35,687 nucleotides of DNA, taken from NCBI GenBank assembly GCA_046727575.1, contig JBKPCV010000052.1:1-35687 (forward strand), given 5' to 3'. The notes below the pieces were generated by a model, which saw nothing but the letters and a program-made list of their open reading frames with translations, was not told the origin of the DNA and ran no database searches. Position numbers and translations under genes: made by a program. This DNA is from DASPTH01 sp046727575. GTDB lineage: Bacteria > Actinomycetota > Acidimicrobiia > IMCC26256 > DASPTH01. Of the stretch, positions 7,717 through 15,679 are shown piece after piece; within the stretch, counting starts at the first letter, position 1, and every line of letters starts with the position of its first letter.

Positions 7717-8006
7717 CATGTCGAAGTACGCCGCCCTCGCGTCGCGGCATCCGTAACCCATCGGCCGTAGAGAGTACCGAACATCCTGCCCGACGAGCCG
7801 AGGGGCCGCTTCAGATCGACGCGAGCAACTCGCCGCACAGCTCACGGCTGCGATCGACGAGCGCGGCGCTGATCGGACAGGAAATCATTAGGTGGGATTG
7901 AGGGCCTTGGTGTAGCTCGCCGAGGTGCCGGATCCTAACCCGGAAGCGAAAGTCTGCTGCGGGAAGGCAGTGGAGGATTTGTCGTTAGTGTTTGCGGAGG
8001 TTCGAG
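7717..8006. other. Intergenic region between the zinc-ribbon gene and the D-aminoacylase-like gene
   Basis: No convincing gene. It must hold the divergent promoters for the minus-strand zinc-ribbon gene and the plus-strand amidohydrolase, but no -35/-10 pair stands out. A 25-codon minus-strand frame at 7811-7888 ending RSRELCGELLASI looks protein-like but has no ribosome site and may be a gene remnant. Confidence 0.4.
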
Positions 8007-8027
8007 ATGTCGGGAGAGGAGTCGCCG

Positions 8028-9701
8028 ATGGCCGACCACGAACTCGTGCTCCGAGGCGGGTCTGTTGTCGACGGCACGGGCGCGCCCGCACGGACCGCCG
8101 ATGTCGCCGTCGACGGCGGACGCGTCTCGGCCGTCGGGACGGTCGAGGGTCGCGGCGCGGAGGAGATGGACGTCGATGGCCTGGTCGTCACCCCGGGCTG
8201 GGTCGACATTCACACGCACTATGACGGACAGGTCACTTGGGACCCTCTGGTCACCCCGTCGTCCTGGCAGGGCGTGACGACGGTCGTCATGGGCAACTGC
8301 GGGGTGGGCTTCGCGCCGGTTCGACCCGACAAGCACGAATGGCTCATCGCGCTGATGGAAGGCGTCGAGGACATCCCCGGCACCGCGCTGCACGAAGGAA
8401 TCACGTGGGGTTGGGAGACCTTCCCCGAGTATCTCGACGTGCTCGAGCGTGGGCAGTACGCGCTGGACATCGCGGCGCAGGTACCGCACGGGGCACTGCG
8501 CGGCTACGTGATGGGCGACCGCGGCGCCGAGCACGAGGAGATGCCCACGGCAGAGGAGATCGAGCGCATGGGCGCGCTCGCGGCGGAGGGCATCGAGGCC
8601 GGCGCGCTCGGGTTCACGACGTCGCGCACCGTTGCGCACCGGTCGGCCGACGGTCGGCACACCCCGAGCCTCACAGCGACCGCCGACGAGCTGCTCGGCA
8701 TCGCGAGAGCGGTGGGGGCAACCGGGCAGGGCGTCTTCGAGGTGGTCGCCGACCTGTTCGATCTGGACCGTGAGTTTGCTTTGCTGCGCGCCGTCGCCGA
8801 GGTGAGCGGTCGACCGCTGTCGTTGACAACCCTGCAACGACCCGAGTTCGCCGCCGACGAGTATCGCCGCATCCTCGGTCTCATGGAGAAGGCGGTCGCC
8901 GACGGCGTGCCGATGCGTGGCCAGGTCGCGTCCCGGCCGGTGGGGCTCGTCATGCGACTCGACGGGCGGATGCACCCGCTCGTGCGGTCGCCCACCTACC
9001 AAACGCTGGCACCGCTCGACTTCTCCGAGCTGGTTGCCGAACTGCGCAGGTCCGACGTGCGAGCGAAGATCCTCACAGAGCTTGACGATCCCGGGCTCAA
9101 CGTGCTCGACCGGTTCGGCCCCGCGTTCTCGCTCGGTGACCCGCCGAGATACGTCCAACGACCGGACGAGGCACTCGACCTGCCGGGCGTGTACGACACG
9201 CTGCTCGCGCGCGACGGGCACGGCGCGGTCTACGTCCCGCTGATGAACTTTGTCGAGGGTGACATGAACGCGACACGCGAGATGCTCGTACATCCGCTCA
9301 CCGTTCCTGGCCTCGGCGATGCTGGCGCGCACTGCACGATGATCTGCGACGGCAGCTTCCCCACTTATCTGTTGGAGTTCTGGGGACGCGATGCTCCGGC
9401 CGAGGACCGGCTGCCGATCGAGTGGATCGTCAAGCGGCAGTGTGCCGACACCGCAGCGCTGGTCGGGCTCCACGACCGTGGTCAGCTTGTTGCCGGGCAC
9501 CGTGCGGATATCAACGTGATCGACCTCGACGTACTGGCGATCGGCGCGCCGGAGATGCTGCACGATCTGCCGGCCGGTGGTCGACGCCTCGTGCAGCGCG
9601 CGACCGGCTATCGCGCCACCATCGTTGCCGGCGAAGTGGTCACGCGCAACGGCGAGCCGACCGGTGCTCTACCCGGACGGCTCCTGCGCGGCGCACGCTG
9701 A
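8028..9701 (+). CDS. D-aminoacylase-like amidohydrolase (amidohydrolase 3 family)
   Basis: 557 residues. The N-terminal beta-sandwich starts HELVLRGGSVVDGTG. The metal-binding HxH (H62, H64) lies in WVDIHTHYDGQ, the GNCG cysteine is C91, and the catalytic aspartate is D431 in GDAGAHC, followed by a C-terminal sandwich segment (ADINVIDLD). These are the hallmarks of N-acyl-D-amino-acid deacylases and related enzymes that hydrolyse amide or cyclic amide bonds. The two histidine ligands usual in the middle of classical D-aminoacylases are not evident, so the substrate is uncertain. The start at 8028 has GGAGAGGAG ahead of it; an ATG at 8007 with GGAGG at 7996-8000 is an equally usable alternative. 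A paralogue lies at 30652-32343. Confidence 0.88.
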   Translation: MADHELVLRGGSVVDGTGAPARTADVAVDGGRVSAVGTVEGRGAEEMDVDGLVVTPGWVDIHTHYDGQVTWDPLVTPSSWQGVTTVVMGNCGVGFAPVRPDKHEWLIALMEGVEDIPGTALHEGITWGWETFPEYLDVLERGQYALDIAAQVPHGALRGYVMGDRGAEHEEMPTAEEIERMGALAAEGIEAGALGFTTSRTVAHRSADGRHTPSLTATADELLGIARAVGATGQGVFEVVADLFDLDREFALLRAVAEVSGRPLSLTTLQRPEFAADEYRRILGLMEKAVADGVPMRGQVASRPVGLVMRLDGRMHPLVRSPTYQTLAPLDFSELVAELRRSDVRAKILTELDDPGLNVLDRFGPAFSLGDPPRYVQRPDEALDLPGVYDTLLARDGHGAVYVPLMNFVEGDMNATREMLVHPLTVPGLGDAGAHCTMICDGSFPTYLLEFWGRDAPAEDRLPIEWIVKRQCADTAALVGLHDRGQLVAGHRADINVIDLDVLAIGAPEMLHDLPAGGRRLVQRATGYRATIVAGEVVTRNGEPTGALPGRLLRGAR

Positions 9702-9834
9702 AGCCTCTGTGGGTCCACTCGGGCATGTAGCGCTCCGGAGTGCTTTCAACTCGACACACCTACGATTCCGGCGCGATGTTGAGGCGACGTCAGCGAGACG
9801 GCATCCCATCGACCGACATACCGGGAGGGCGCAC

Positions 9835-10260
9835 ATGACAGCTGCCGGCGAGATGCGTCTCCACCATGTGGTGTTCTGCGTCCATCCCGAGAACCAGGAC
9901 CGCGCGGCCGAGTTCTGGCGGGAGCTCGGCATCGTGTTCCAGGAGATCGTGCTGGCGGAGCAAGGGCTGCGAGTGCTCATCGATTGGTCTCGCGGGATCG
10001 AGCTTGTTTCGCTGACTCCCGAGCCAGGAACCGAGACGAACCGGTTCCGCCAGTTCCTCGACCATCGCGGGGAGGGTGTCTGGTCGGTTGTGGTCAAGAG
10101 CTCGAGCATCACGGAGCCGATCGCGGTGGCGAAGCGCTATGGCGCATCGGTGCGGTTCCAGCAACACCTCGAGGACGGGACCTCGTATCTGGACGAAGCC
10201 GACCTGACGCCGATCTTCGGAATGCCCATCACCCTGCTCGCCACCGATCGGCCCGACTGA
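9835..10260 (+). CDS. VOC-superfamily (glyoxalase/dioxygenase-fold) protein
   Basis: 141 residues with the vicinal-oxygen-chelate pattern: an N-terminal MRLHHVVFCV strand carrying a candidate metal histidine, then a helix (NQDRAAEFWRELG), IELVSLTPEPG with a glutamate, and a second beta-alpha-beta unit. The start is the ATG at 9835 with GGGAGGG five bases ahead. VOC proteins include glyoxalases, epimerases, extradiol dioxygenases and resistance proteins; the reaction cannot be assigned. It lies 133 bases after the D-aminoacylase-like gene in the same direction, so cotranscription is possible but not clear. Confidence 0.8.
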   Translation: MTAAGEMRLHHVVFCVHPENQDRAAEFWRELGIVFQEIVLAEQGLRVLIDWSRGIELVSLTPEPGTETNRFRQFLDHRGEGVWSVVVKSSSITEPIAVAKRYGASVRFQQHLEDGTSYLDEADLTPIFGMPITLLATDRPD

Positions 10261-10321
10261 GTGCGATCGCGGTGCCACGTGGCGTCGCGGCCGCGAAATC
10301 CGCGTCGCACACCCTCGATTG

Positions 10322-10356
10322 CCGAGTTGGTGAAGCGCCGGGCGCACCAGACTCGG
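10322..10356. terminator. Imperfect hairpin after the VOC gene
   Basis: CCGAGT (10322-10327) pairs with ACTCGG (10351-10356), followed inside by TGGTG with CACCA and CGCC with GGCG. This gives about 15 pairs interrupted by two small bulges. It lies 61 bases past the VOC stop and about 90 bases before the next start. There is no T-run, so it may be a weak terminator or a leader structure of the binding-protein mRNA. Confidence 0.35.
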
Positions 10357-10443
10357 CTAGAAACAACATGACCGCCGCAACCACGTCCAGGAACGAGCGG
10401 ACAGGCTCGCGTGACGTGCCCACTTCTGACCGGGGGTGAACAG

Positions 10444-11787
10444 GTGAAGAGAAGCGTGAGGGTCGGGATGGTCGGCGCAATGGTGGCTGCGTCGCTCGTG
10501 TTGGGCGTGGTGCCGGCTGCCGGACAGTCCAACGGCGAGGCGCCGAAGGCCACCGAGATCGGCGTCAGCGACACGCAGATTCACATCGCCGTCGTCGCCG
10601 ACGTCGACAACCCGTTCGCGCCGGGCTTGTTCGAGGGCGCGGTCGACGGCGTGAAAGGCGCCGCCGCCTACATCAACAGCAAGGGAGGCGGTGGCGGCCT
10701 CGCCGGTCGCAAGCTGGTGGTCGACTTCTACGACTCCCATCTCAACGCGAACGAGTCCCGGAACGCGACGATCACCGCGTGCGAGAACGACCTCGCGATG
10801 GTCGGCGGTGCGGCGCTGTTCCTCACGAGCGTCGCCGACATCACCAACTGCAAGGACCAGGCCGGTCAGACCACAGGCCTGCCCGACATCGGCTCCGTCG
10901 TCACCGGCGTCCCGGAGACGTGCGCACCCACCTCGTTCCCCGCGATTGGCGCGCAGCTCGACTGCGCGACGGTCACACAGAATCCCCAGACCTTCTCCGG
11001 CAACCAGGGGGCCGACAAGTGGCTGTTGTCGAAGAACAAGGGCGGTCTGCACGGTCCGATGATCATCGGGAACGACACCAACGACGCGGCCCGGGGTGGC
11101 ACGGTCCTGGCGCTGACTGCGCAGCATGCCGGGATCAAGGCCGAACAGGGCACCACCGTCCCCAGGTCCGGTCGCGACCCCCAGAGTGCCTACACGACCA
11201 TCGTGCAGCAGATGAAGAACGACAACTCCAACTACTCGCTCATGACCTCGGCGGCGAACAGCGCGCTCGAGCTCCGCAACGAGGCACAGCTCCAGGGACT
11301 CGACAGCTCAAAGGTCGTCTGGGAGTGTGTGTCGTGCTACGGCAACAGCATCGTGACCCAGAATGCATCCGCCTTCGAGGGCGAGTACCAGGCCCTGGGT
11401 TTCTTGCCCTTCGACGAAACGAAGTACAACAAGACTCTGGCCGCCTTCATCAAGTACGTGGGCAAGAACAAAGCCGACCAGTTCTCCGCCTACGCATTCG
11501 AGGCCACAATCGCGTTCGCGGACGCGATCAAGGCGGCGGTCGCCAAGAACGGCATCAACGGCATCACCCGCGCCAGCACCATCGACGGCATCAAGGCGCT
11601 CACTGACTTCGACGCCGGCGGCATGGCGGGCACCCACAGCTTCAAGACCCGCAGGATCACGAACTGTTTCGTCACCGTGCAGTTCCAGTCCGGGAAGTGG
11701 GTACGGGTGTACCCCACGAAGAAGGGCACCTTCGACTGCAAGTCCTCGAATGGCGTCGAGGTCAAAGCCAACCTGCTCGGGACCTGA
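10444..11787 (+). CDS. ABC transporter substrate-binding protein (branched-chain amino acid/amide type)
   Basis: 447 residues. The GTG start at 10444 follows a G-rich GGGGGTGA ribosome site; an in-frame ATG at 10411 would put 11 extra residues ahead of the basic signal-peptide start. The signal peptide is about residues 1-27 (MKRSVR, then a hydrophobic core ending PAAG). The mature part is a type-1 periplasmic-binding fold (IHIAVVADVDNPFAPG, AAAYINSKGG, SAYTTIVQQM, AYAFEATIAFADAI). Many cysteines, including ECVSC, suggest disulfides, consistent with an exported protein. No permease or ATPase of this transporter class is nearby, so it is an orphan binding protein. The alpha/beta hydrolase gene starts five bases after its stop. 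Confidence 0.87.
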   Translation: MKRSVRVGMVGAMVAASLVLGVVPAAGQSNGEAPKATEIGVSDTQIHIAVVADVDNPFAPGLFEGAVDGVKGAAAYINSKGGGGGLAGRKLVVDFYDSHLNANESRNATITACENDLAMVGGAALFLTSVADITNCKDQAGQTTGLPDIGSVVTGVPETCAPTSFPAIGAQLDCATVTQNPQTFSGNQGADKWLLSKNKGGLHGPMIIGNDTNDAARGGTVLALTAQHAGIKAEQGTTVPRSGRDPQSAYTTIVQQMKNDNSNYSLMTSAANSALELRNEAQLQGLDSSKVVWECVSCYGNSIVTQNASAFEGEYQALGFLPFDETKYNKTLAAFIKYVGKNKADQFSAYAFEATIAFADAIKAAVAKNGINGITRASTIDGIKALTDFDAGGMAGTHSFKTRRITNCFVTVQFQSGKWVRVYPTKKGTFDCKSSNGVEVKANLLGT

Positions 11788-11792
11788 CACCC

Positions 11793-12683
11793 GTGGACGG
11801 CTTCGAAGTAGACGTCAGCGAGGCGGTCAGCGAGTCGGCGGTGCTGGCGGGTGCGCGCGCGGTCGTCGACGGCGCAGACACTCTGTTCGTGTGCTTACCG
11901 GGCGGAACGTACGGGCTCGGTTACTTCGACTTCGGGCTCGAGGGGTACAGCTTCGGCCGCTTCGTCGCGTCGCATGGCGTTTCGGTCGTGGCGTTCGACA
12001 ATCTCGGTACCGGGCGCAGCACCCACCCGGATCGTGAGGTCGGATTCGATCTCCAGGCCGAGGCGGCTGCTGCTGCCGTCGAGGTTCTGCGCCGGCAACT
12101 TGGGGTGTCATGGGTTGTCGGCGTCGGGCATTCCATGGGCGGCTACCTCGCGATGCGCCAACAAACAACCCATCGGAGTTATGACGCGCTCGCGGTGCTC
12201 GGCACGACGAACTTCGAGGTCGCGCCGCTCGATCTTCCCCACGAGATGATCGAAGCTGCGGCACGAGGTGCGGACGCCCGCGCCGCGCTCGTCGAACAGA
12301 CGTCGGCCGGCATGCCGGGTCGCTACTTCGACGGCGATCGCGCTCCGCTGTTGTCGTGGTTCCATCTCGGCGACGTCGCCCCCGACGTTCTGGAGGTCGA
12401 TGCCCGCACCATCGTGAACGTGTGTCGGCTCGCGGCGGCGGAGGCAACCGTCCCCGGCATCACCCGTGACGACGCCGCCGTCATCGACGTACCGGTGTTC
12501 CTCGCGTACGGCGACGTCGACGTGTCTCCGAACGCGCATGCGGAGCCCTCGGCTTTCCCCTCGAGTCGTGACGTGACGCTCGTGGTAGTCCCCAACACGG
12601 GTCACTGTCACAACATGGCGCCCACCCGCGAGACGCTGTGGCGGCGCTTGCTTGCCTGGAACAACGACATCCGCAGCGAATAG
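11793..12683 (+). CDS. Alpha/beta hydrolase
   Basis: 296 residues with the alpha/beta-hydrolase triad. The nucleophile elbow is GHSMGG (about 111-116), the likely acid is in AYGDVDVS, and the histidine is in NTGHCHN near the C-terminus. The oxyanion region is near LPGGTYG. There is no signal peptide, so it is cytoplasmic. The start is taken as the GTG at 11793, five bases after the binding-protein stop, because the frame upstream of it runs through the end of that gene. The tight spacing suggests one mRNA, so the hydrolase may process the imported ligand, perhaps an ester, lactone or amide. That substrate link is inferred. Confidence 0.82.
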   Translation: MDGFEVDVSEAVSESAVLAGARAVVDGADTLFVCLPGGTYGLGYFDFGLEGYSFGRFVASHGVSVVAFDNLGTGRSTHPDREVGFDLQAEAAAAAVEVLRRQLGVSWVVGVGHSMGGYLAMRQQTTHRSYDALAVLGTTNFEVAPLDLPHEMIEAAARGADARAALVEQTSAGMPGRYFDGDRAPLLSWFHLGDVAPDVLEVDARTIVNVCRLAAAEATVPGITRDDAAVIDVPVFLAYGDVDVSPNAHAEPSAFPSSRDVTLVVVPNTGHCHNMAPTRETLWRRLLAWNNDIRSE

Positions 12684-12701
12684 GGGGCCCGCTCGCTCCC
12701 G

Positions 12702-12719
12702 CATGCTGCCGTCAGCATG
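12702..12719. terminator. Short hairpin between convergent genes
   Basis: CATGCTG (12702-12708) and CAGCATG (12713-12719) form a 7-bp stem with the loop CCGT. It lies 18 bases past the hydrolase stop and overlaps the stop codon of the convergent gene. Its position suits a shared terminator. The stem is short and lacks a T-run. Confidence 0.4.
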
Positions 12720-13527
12720 GGACCGCGCCCACCCGTTCGTACGCCGCGAGGAGTGCGTCGTCCAGCTGCGCGCCGGGCACCCACCCGAAGTACACCGCGT
12801 AGTGGAGCACCAGTTCCTGGAGCTCCTCGAAGGTGAGATCCCGGCTCTGCAATGCGGCGAACAAGTGCTGCTCGAGCTCGCGCTCTGCATTCAGTGCCGC
12901 CGCGCAACAGATGCTCACGATGCGACGCTCTTTGCGGGTGAGCACCGGGCGCGTCCAGATCTCGCCGTAGAGGTAGGCGAAGTACCCGAGCTGACGGAAC
13001 GACGTGTCGACGGCCGGCGCCGGCTCCAGCATGACGTCCTGGTAGACGGCGTGCCCACGCTCGACGCGCGCCGTGAAGTCGGCGGGATCGCTCCAGGGGA
13101 CGATCGCGGGCGGACGGTGTTCCTCGCCGCGTTCCTGGGCGACACGCGCGGCCGCCTCGAGCACGTACATGTTGACGTGTTGACCCTTGGGCCAGCCCAT
13201 CTGCGTCGCGAAGTGGAGATTGAACTCGTCCAGCTCCTCCAGGGTGCAGTCGCCGCTGTTCAGCGAGGCGTAGACGTGCGTCTGGATCGGGACGGCGGCG
13301 CCCGCCGCGCCGACACACGCGAGGGTGATCCAGCGTCGCTCCTTGCGCGTCAGGCCCGCGCGCGACCACATCTCGCCGAACACGAACCCGACTACCCCGG
13401 CGTCGTAGTAGGCGTGGTCCGGATTGGGCGCCGGTGTCGTCATCACCGAGCGGTACTCGGCTTGCGCGTCGGCGAGGCGTGCCGCGCGCGTGTCCCAACG
13501 GCGCTGCGCTCGTGGATCGGTGGTCAC
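12712..13527 (-). CDS. Tandem carboxymuconolactone-decarboxylase (CMD)-fold protein
   Basis: 271 residues made of two similar CMD units. Each has GE(M/I)W, then LTRKERR, then a helix and a closing segment: LEELDEFNLHFATQMGWPKG in the first and FEELQELVLHYAVYFGWVPG in the second. This is an internal duplication. Neither unit has the CxxC pair of AhpD peroxidases, so it resembles the decarboxylase branch (4-carboxymuconolactone and relatives). The exact reaction is unknown. The GTG start at 13527 has GAGAGGA eight bases ahead. It lies downstream of the TetR gene on the same strand, separated by about 126 bases that include a promoter-like TATAAG. Confidence 0.82.
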   Translation of the reverse strand: MTTDPRAQRRWDTRAARLADAQAEYRSVMTTPAPNPDHAYYDAGVVGFVFGEMWSRAGLTRKERRWITLACVGAAGAAVPIQTHVYASLNSGDCTLEELDEFNLHFATQMGWPKGQHVNMYVLEAAARVAQERGEEHRPPAIVPWSDPADFTARVERGHAVYQDVMLEPAPAVDTSFRQLGYFAYLYGEIWTRPVLTRKERRIVSICCAAALNAERELEQHLFAALQSRDLTFEELQELVLHYAVYFGWVPGAQLDDALLAAYERVGAVPC

Positions 13528-13605
13528 GTTGGACGTCCTCTCGTCGGTAGCGCTGATCGGTACTCGCGGGCGCGCTCGAGCAGCCCGCTGGTCTCCACGC
13601 GCAGC

Positions 13606-13611
13606 CTTATA
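13606..13611 (-). promoter_or_regulatory. Candidate -10 box for the CMD gene
   Basis: TATAAG on the minus strand is the best -10-like hexamer in the 126-base gap between the TetR stop and the CMD start. It implies a leader of about 70 bases. No clear -35 is seen at the right distance, so this is tentative. Confidence 0.3.
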
Positions 13612-13653
13612 GCAGATGCCTTCGAGTACGAGCCGTGTGTGAGTCGGGAGTGT

Positions 13654-14292
13654 TCACCGCCGCGGCGGTGGCTCGTCGTCCTCGATGGCCTGCACGAGCT
13701 TGTTGATGAGCCAGGCGATGGCTCGGGTGGCATCCTCGCCGCCGAGGTTCCACACACCTACCAGGCGTTCGTACGACGGCAGGTTCCACAAGACGTCGAG
13801 GAGCGCGGCCGCGGTCGCGCGCTCGTCGTCGGTCCAATGCTCTGCCGATGCTGAGACCGCGCGCAGCAACGCTTCGCGTCGGCGTTGGTCCACCGCGACG
13901 AAGGTGGGGTCGTCGGGCTCCACGACGCTTCCGCGGACGGCGAAGGAGTGGCGCGTCGCGAAGACCCGGGTCGTGACGTCGGCGAGGTTGTGCAACGTCA
14001 CGTCTTCGTAGGTGATGCCAGCCTCTTCTTCCAAGCGCTGCATCACCGCGTCGTGCAGGTGGCGCTCGGTCGGAAAGTGCCGGTACACGGTTCGCTCTCC
14101 GACACCGGCCCGCACGGCAACGGCTCGGAACGTCAGGTCTTTCCAGTCCCAGCTGGCGAAGCCGTGCACGAGCTCCGATCCTGCCCTGATGATGCGTTCA
14201 CGAGTCTGCGCAGCTTTCTGCTGCCGTACCGGAGTGTCGTACCGGCGGCGCGCGGGTGCGAGGCCAGGCCGCTTGCTTGACAGTCCCCTCAC
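13654..14292 (-). CDS. TetR-family transcriptional regulator
   Basis: 212 residues from the GTG at 14292. A basic N-terminal arm leads into the TetR DNA-binding domain, with RERIIRAGSELV and the helix-turn-helix FRAVAVRAGVGERTVYRHF (about 53-72). The C-terminal ligand domain is unassigned. The start lies inside a 41-bp perfect palindrome shared with the divergent sulfotransferase gene. No other ATG/GTG/TTG gives a complete DNA-binding domain without a longer odd N-terminus (ATG at 14388 or GTG at 14373). No ribosome site is seen, so the message may be leaderless. Position and palindrome suggest that it represses itself and the sulfotransferase, and perhaps the CMD gene downstream. Confidence 0.85.
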   Translation of the reverse strand: MRGLSSKRPGLAPARRRYDTPVRQQKAAQTRERIIRAGSELVHGFASWDWKDLTFRAVAVRAGVGERTVYRHFPTERHLHDAVMQRLEEEAGITYEDVTLHNLADVTTRVFATRHSFAVRGSVVEPDDPTFVAVDQRRREALLRAVSASAEHWTDDERATAAALLDVLWNLPSYERLVGVWNLGGEDATRAIAWLINKLVQAIEDDEPPPRR

Positions 14293-14325
14293 GATTGCGA
14301 CAGTGACTGTCGCAATCGTGAGGGG
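14285..14325. promoter_or_regulatory. 41-bp perfect palindrome, probable TetR operator
   Basis: Two 20-base arms, 14285-14304 and 14306-14325, are exact reverse complements around a single G at 14305. The core half-site is GATTGCGACAGT. The palindrome covers the GTG start codons of both the TetR gene (14290-14292, minus) and the sulfotransferase gene (14318-14320, plus), each reading GTGAGGGG. TetR dimers bind such inverted repeats between divergent genes. Its location over both starts would block both genes at once. Confidence 0.75.
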
Positions 14326-15466
14326 GACCGAAGGGGTGGCCGCACACCACGACCTGATGGCAATGGCCACGGCACAGACGAGCCTCAACGACCTCGGCGA
14401 CGACTCGTTCCGGGAAGGCCTGGAGATCCTCGTGCGGTCACTACGCGACGAGGCGCGGTTGAACGCCGCGGGGGAGGCGTTCTTGTATCCGCGGATCGTG
14501 GGCCACCTGGCCCAACGTCTCCAGGTCGAGGACTGGTACCGCCATCATCCCGAGATCGACGACGTGCTCATTGTCGCCCCGCTCGTCGGGCTCGGTCTGC
14601 CCCGCACGGGTTCCACGGCGCTGTCGTTTCTGCTCGCGCAGGACCCGAACATCCGGTACCTCCGACAGTGGGAGTCGTCCCAGCCGTGCCCACCACCGGC
14701 GACGGTGGAAGGCCGCGACCCGCGCATCCAGCAGGCAGCTGGCGAGAAGGCGGGCACCAAGGACCATGTGCCTTCCGATCCCAACGGGCCAATGGAGTGC
14801 CTCGACCTCATGGCCCTGGACTTCAAGACCCACATCTACCAGGCGTTTGCACAGATCCCGTCGTACTCCACCTGGCTACTCGACGCCGACCTCACCTCCA
14901 CCTATCTCTACGAACGTCGGGTGCTGAAGCTGCTGCAGTGGGGTGAACCGGTCAGGCCCTGGCGGCTGAAGACGCCCACGCACATCCTCTTCCTCCAGTA
15001 CCTGGACCGTGCTTTTCCTGACGCCCGCTTCGTGATGACGCACCGCGATCCCACCGACGTAATGCTCTCCGTTGCCGACGTCTACGCCGACATTGCCGGC
15101 GTGTTCACCGATCACCTCGACTGTCACTATCTCGCGCAGCTGAACGTGGAGCACTGGTCGATCGGCATGCAACGAGCGCTCAAGTTCCGTGACGGTGGCG
15201 CCGACGACCGCTTCTACGACATCGACTTCCGCGCGATGCAGGCCGATCCCATTGGAGAGGTGCGGGGGCTCTACGCGTGGCTCGGGGAGCCGGTCACGGA
15301 CGCTTTCGAGTCCGGGATGCGGCGATGGTGGGCGCAGAACGCGGAGAACCGTGAACCGGCCACGCACCCGAATCCCGAGACGTTCGGGCTGGATCTCGAC
15401 GAGATGCGGCCGTTGTTCGCGGAGTACGTCGAGCGCTTGACGCGTTGGACCGCTCATCCAACCTGA
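14318..15466 (+). CDS. Sulfotransferase family protein
   Basis: 382 residues from the GTG at 14318. The PAPS-binding 5'-phosphosulfate loop is GLGLPRTGST (about 91-100), and the 3'-phosphate motif is MTHRDPTDVMLSVADVY in the second half. The N-terminal helix (DDSFREGLEILVRSLRDEAR) and FLYPRIVGHLAQRL are typical of the large actinobacterial sulfotransferase family rather than cytosolic steroid enzymes. The acceptor is unknown; some family members may not transfer sulfate at all. The alternative ATGs at 14357 and 14363 would cut into the first helix and also lack a ribosome site, so the GTG is preferred. The gene is divergent from TetR and shares its operator. Confidence 0.85.
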   Translation: MRGTEGVAAHHDLMAMATAQTSLNDLGDDSFREGLEILVRSLRDEARLNAAGEAFLYPRIVGHLAQRLQVEDWYRHHPEIDDVLIVAPLVGLGLPRTGSTALSFLLAQDPNIRYLRQWESSQPCPPPATVEGRDPRIQQAAGEKAGTKDHVPSDPNGPMECLDLMALDFKTHIYQAFAQIPSYSTWLLDADLTSTYLYERRVLKLLQWGEPVRPWRLKTPTHILFLQYLDRAFPDARFVMTHRDPTDVMLSVADVYADIAGVFTDHLDCHYLAQLNVEHWSIGMQRALKFRDGGADDRFYDIDFRAMQADPIGEVRGLYAWLGEPVTDAFESGMRRWWAQNAENREPATHPNPETFGLDLDEMRPLFAEYVERLTRWTAHPT

Positions 15467-15614
15467 GGAAGGCGCGGCCGGCCGAAGGCCCCGAGGCGCT
15501 GCCCACGGTGCTCGGCGCAGGACCGCTTGGCTTCTGCTGCATGGAGCCGAGATGGAGGTTCGCGCGGCGGTGGGCTGACCTACTCGCACCGGCAGTTCGA
15601 GAAGCGGCACTGGC

Positions 15615-15660
15615 GAGTCGCATTCTCGCTCAGTCGTTCAGCGTGAGCGAATCGACACTC
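15615..15660. terminator. Imperfect inverted repeat between convergent genes
   Basis: GAGTCG (15615-15620) faces CGACACTC (15653-15660), and inside these ATTCTCGCTCA faces TGAGCGAAT, so the arms pair with small bulges. It lies between the end of the sulfotransferase gene (15466) and the end of the DUF2971 gene (15680), where a bidirectional terminator is expected. Confidence 0.4.
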
Positions 15661-15679
15661 GGTAGCAGCGGCTTCGCCG

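Noticed and set aside
7811..7888. 25-codon minus-strand frame ending in a protein-like helix
   Set aside because: No ribosome site and too short to support; kept only as a remark on the intergenic region.
7935..9563. Long minus-strand open frame opposite the D-aminoacylase-like gene
   Set aside because: No recognisable motifs, while the plus strand carries a complete conserved enzyme.
9761..9766. TACGAT as a -10 box for the VOC gene
   Set aside because: It fits TANNNT, but no -35 is seen at a usable distance and the match is expected by chance.
10318..10372. tRNA-like start with a strong stem
   Set aside because: No anticodon arm or T-arm with GTTCGA follows; only a hairpin is supported.
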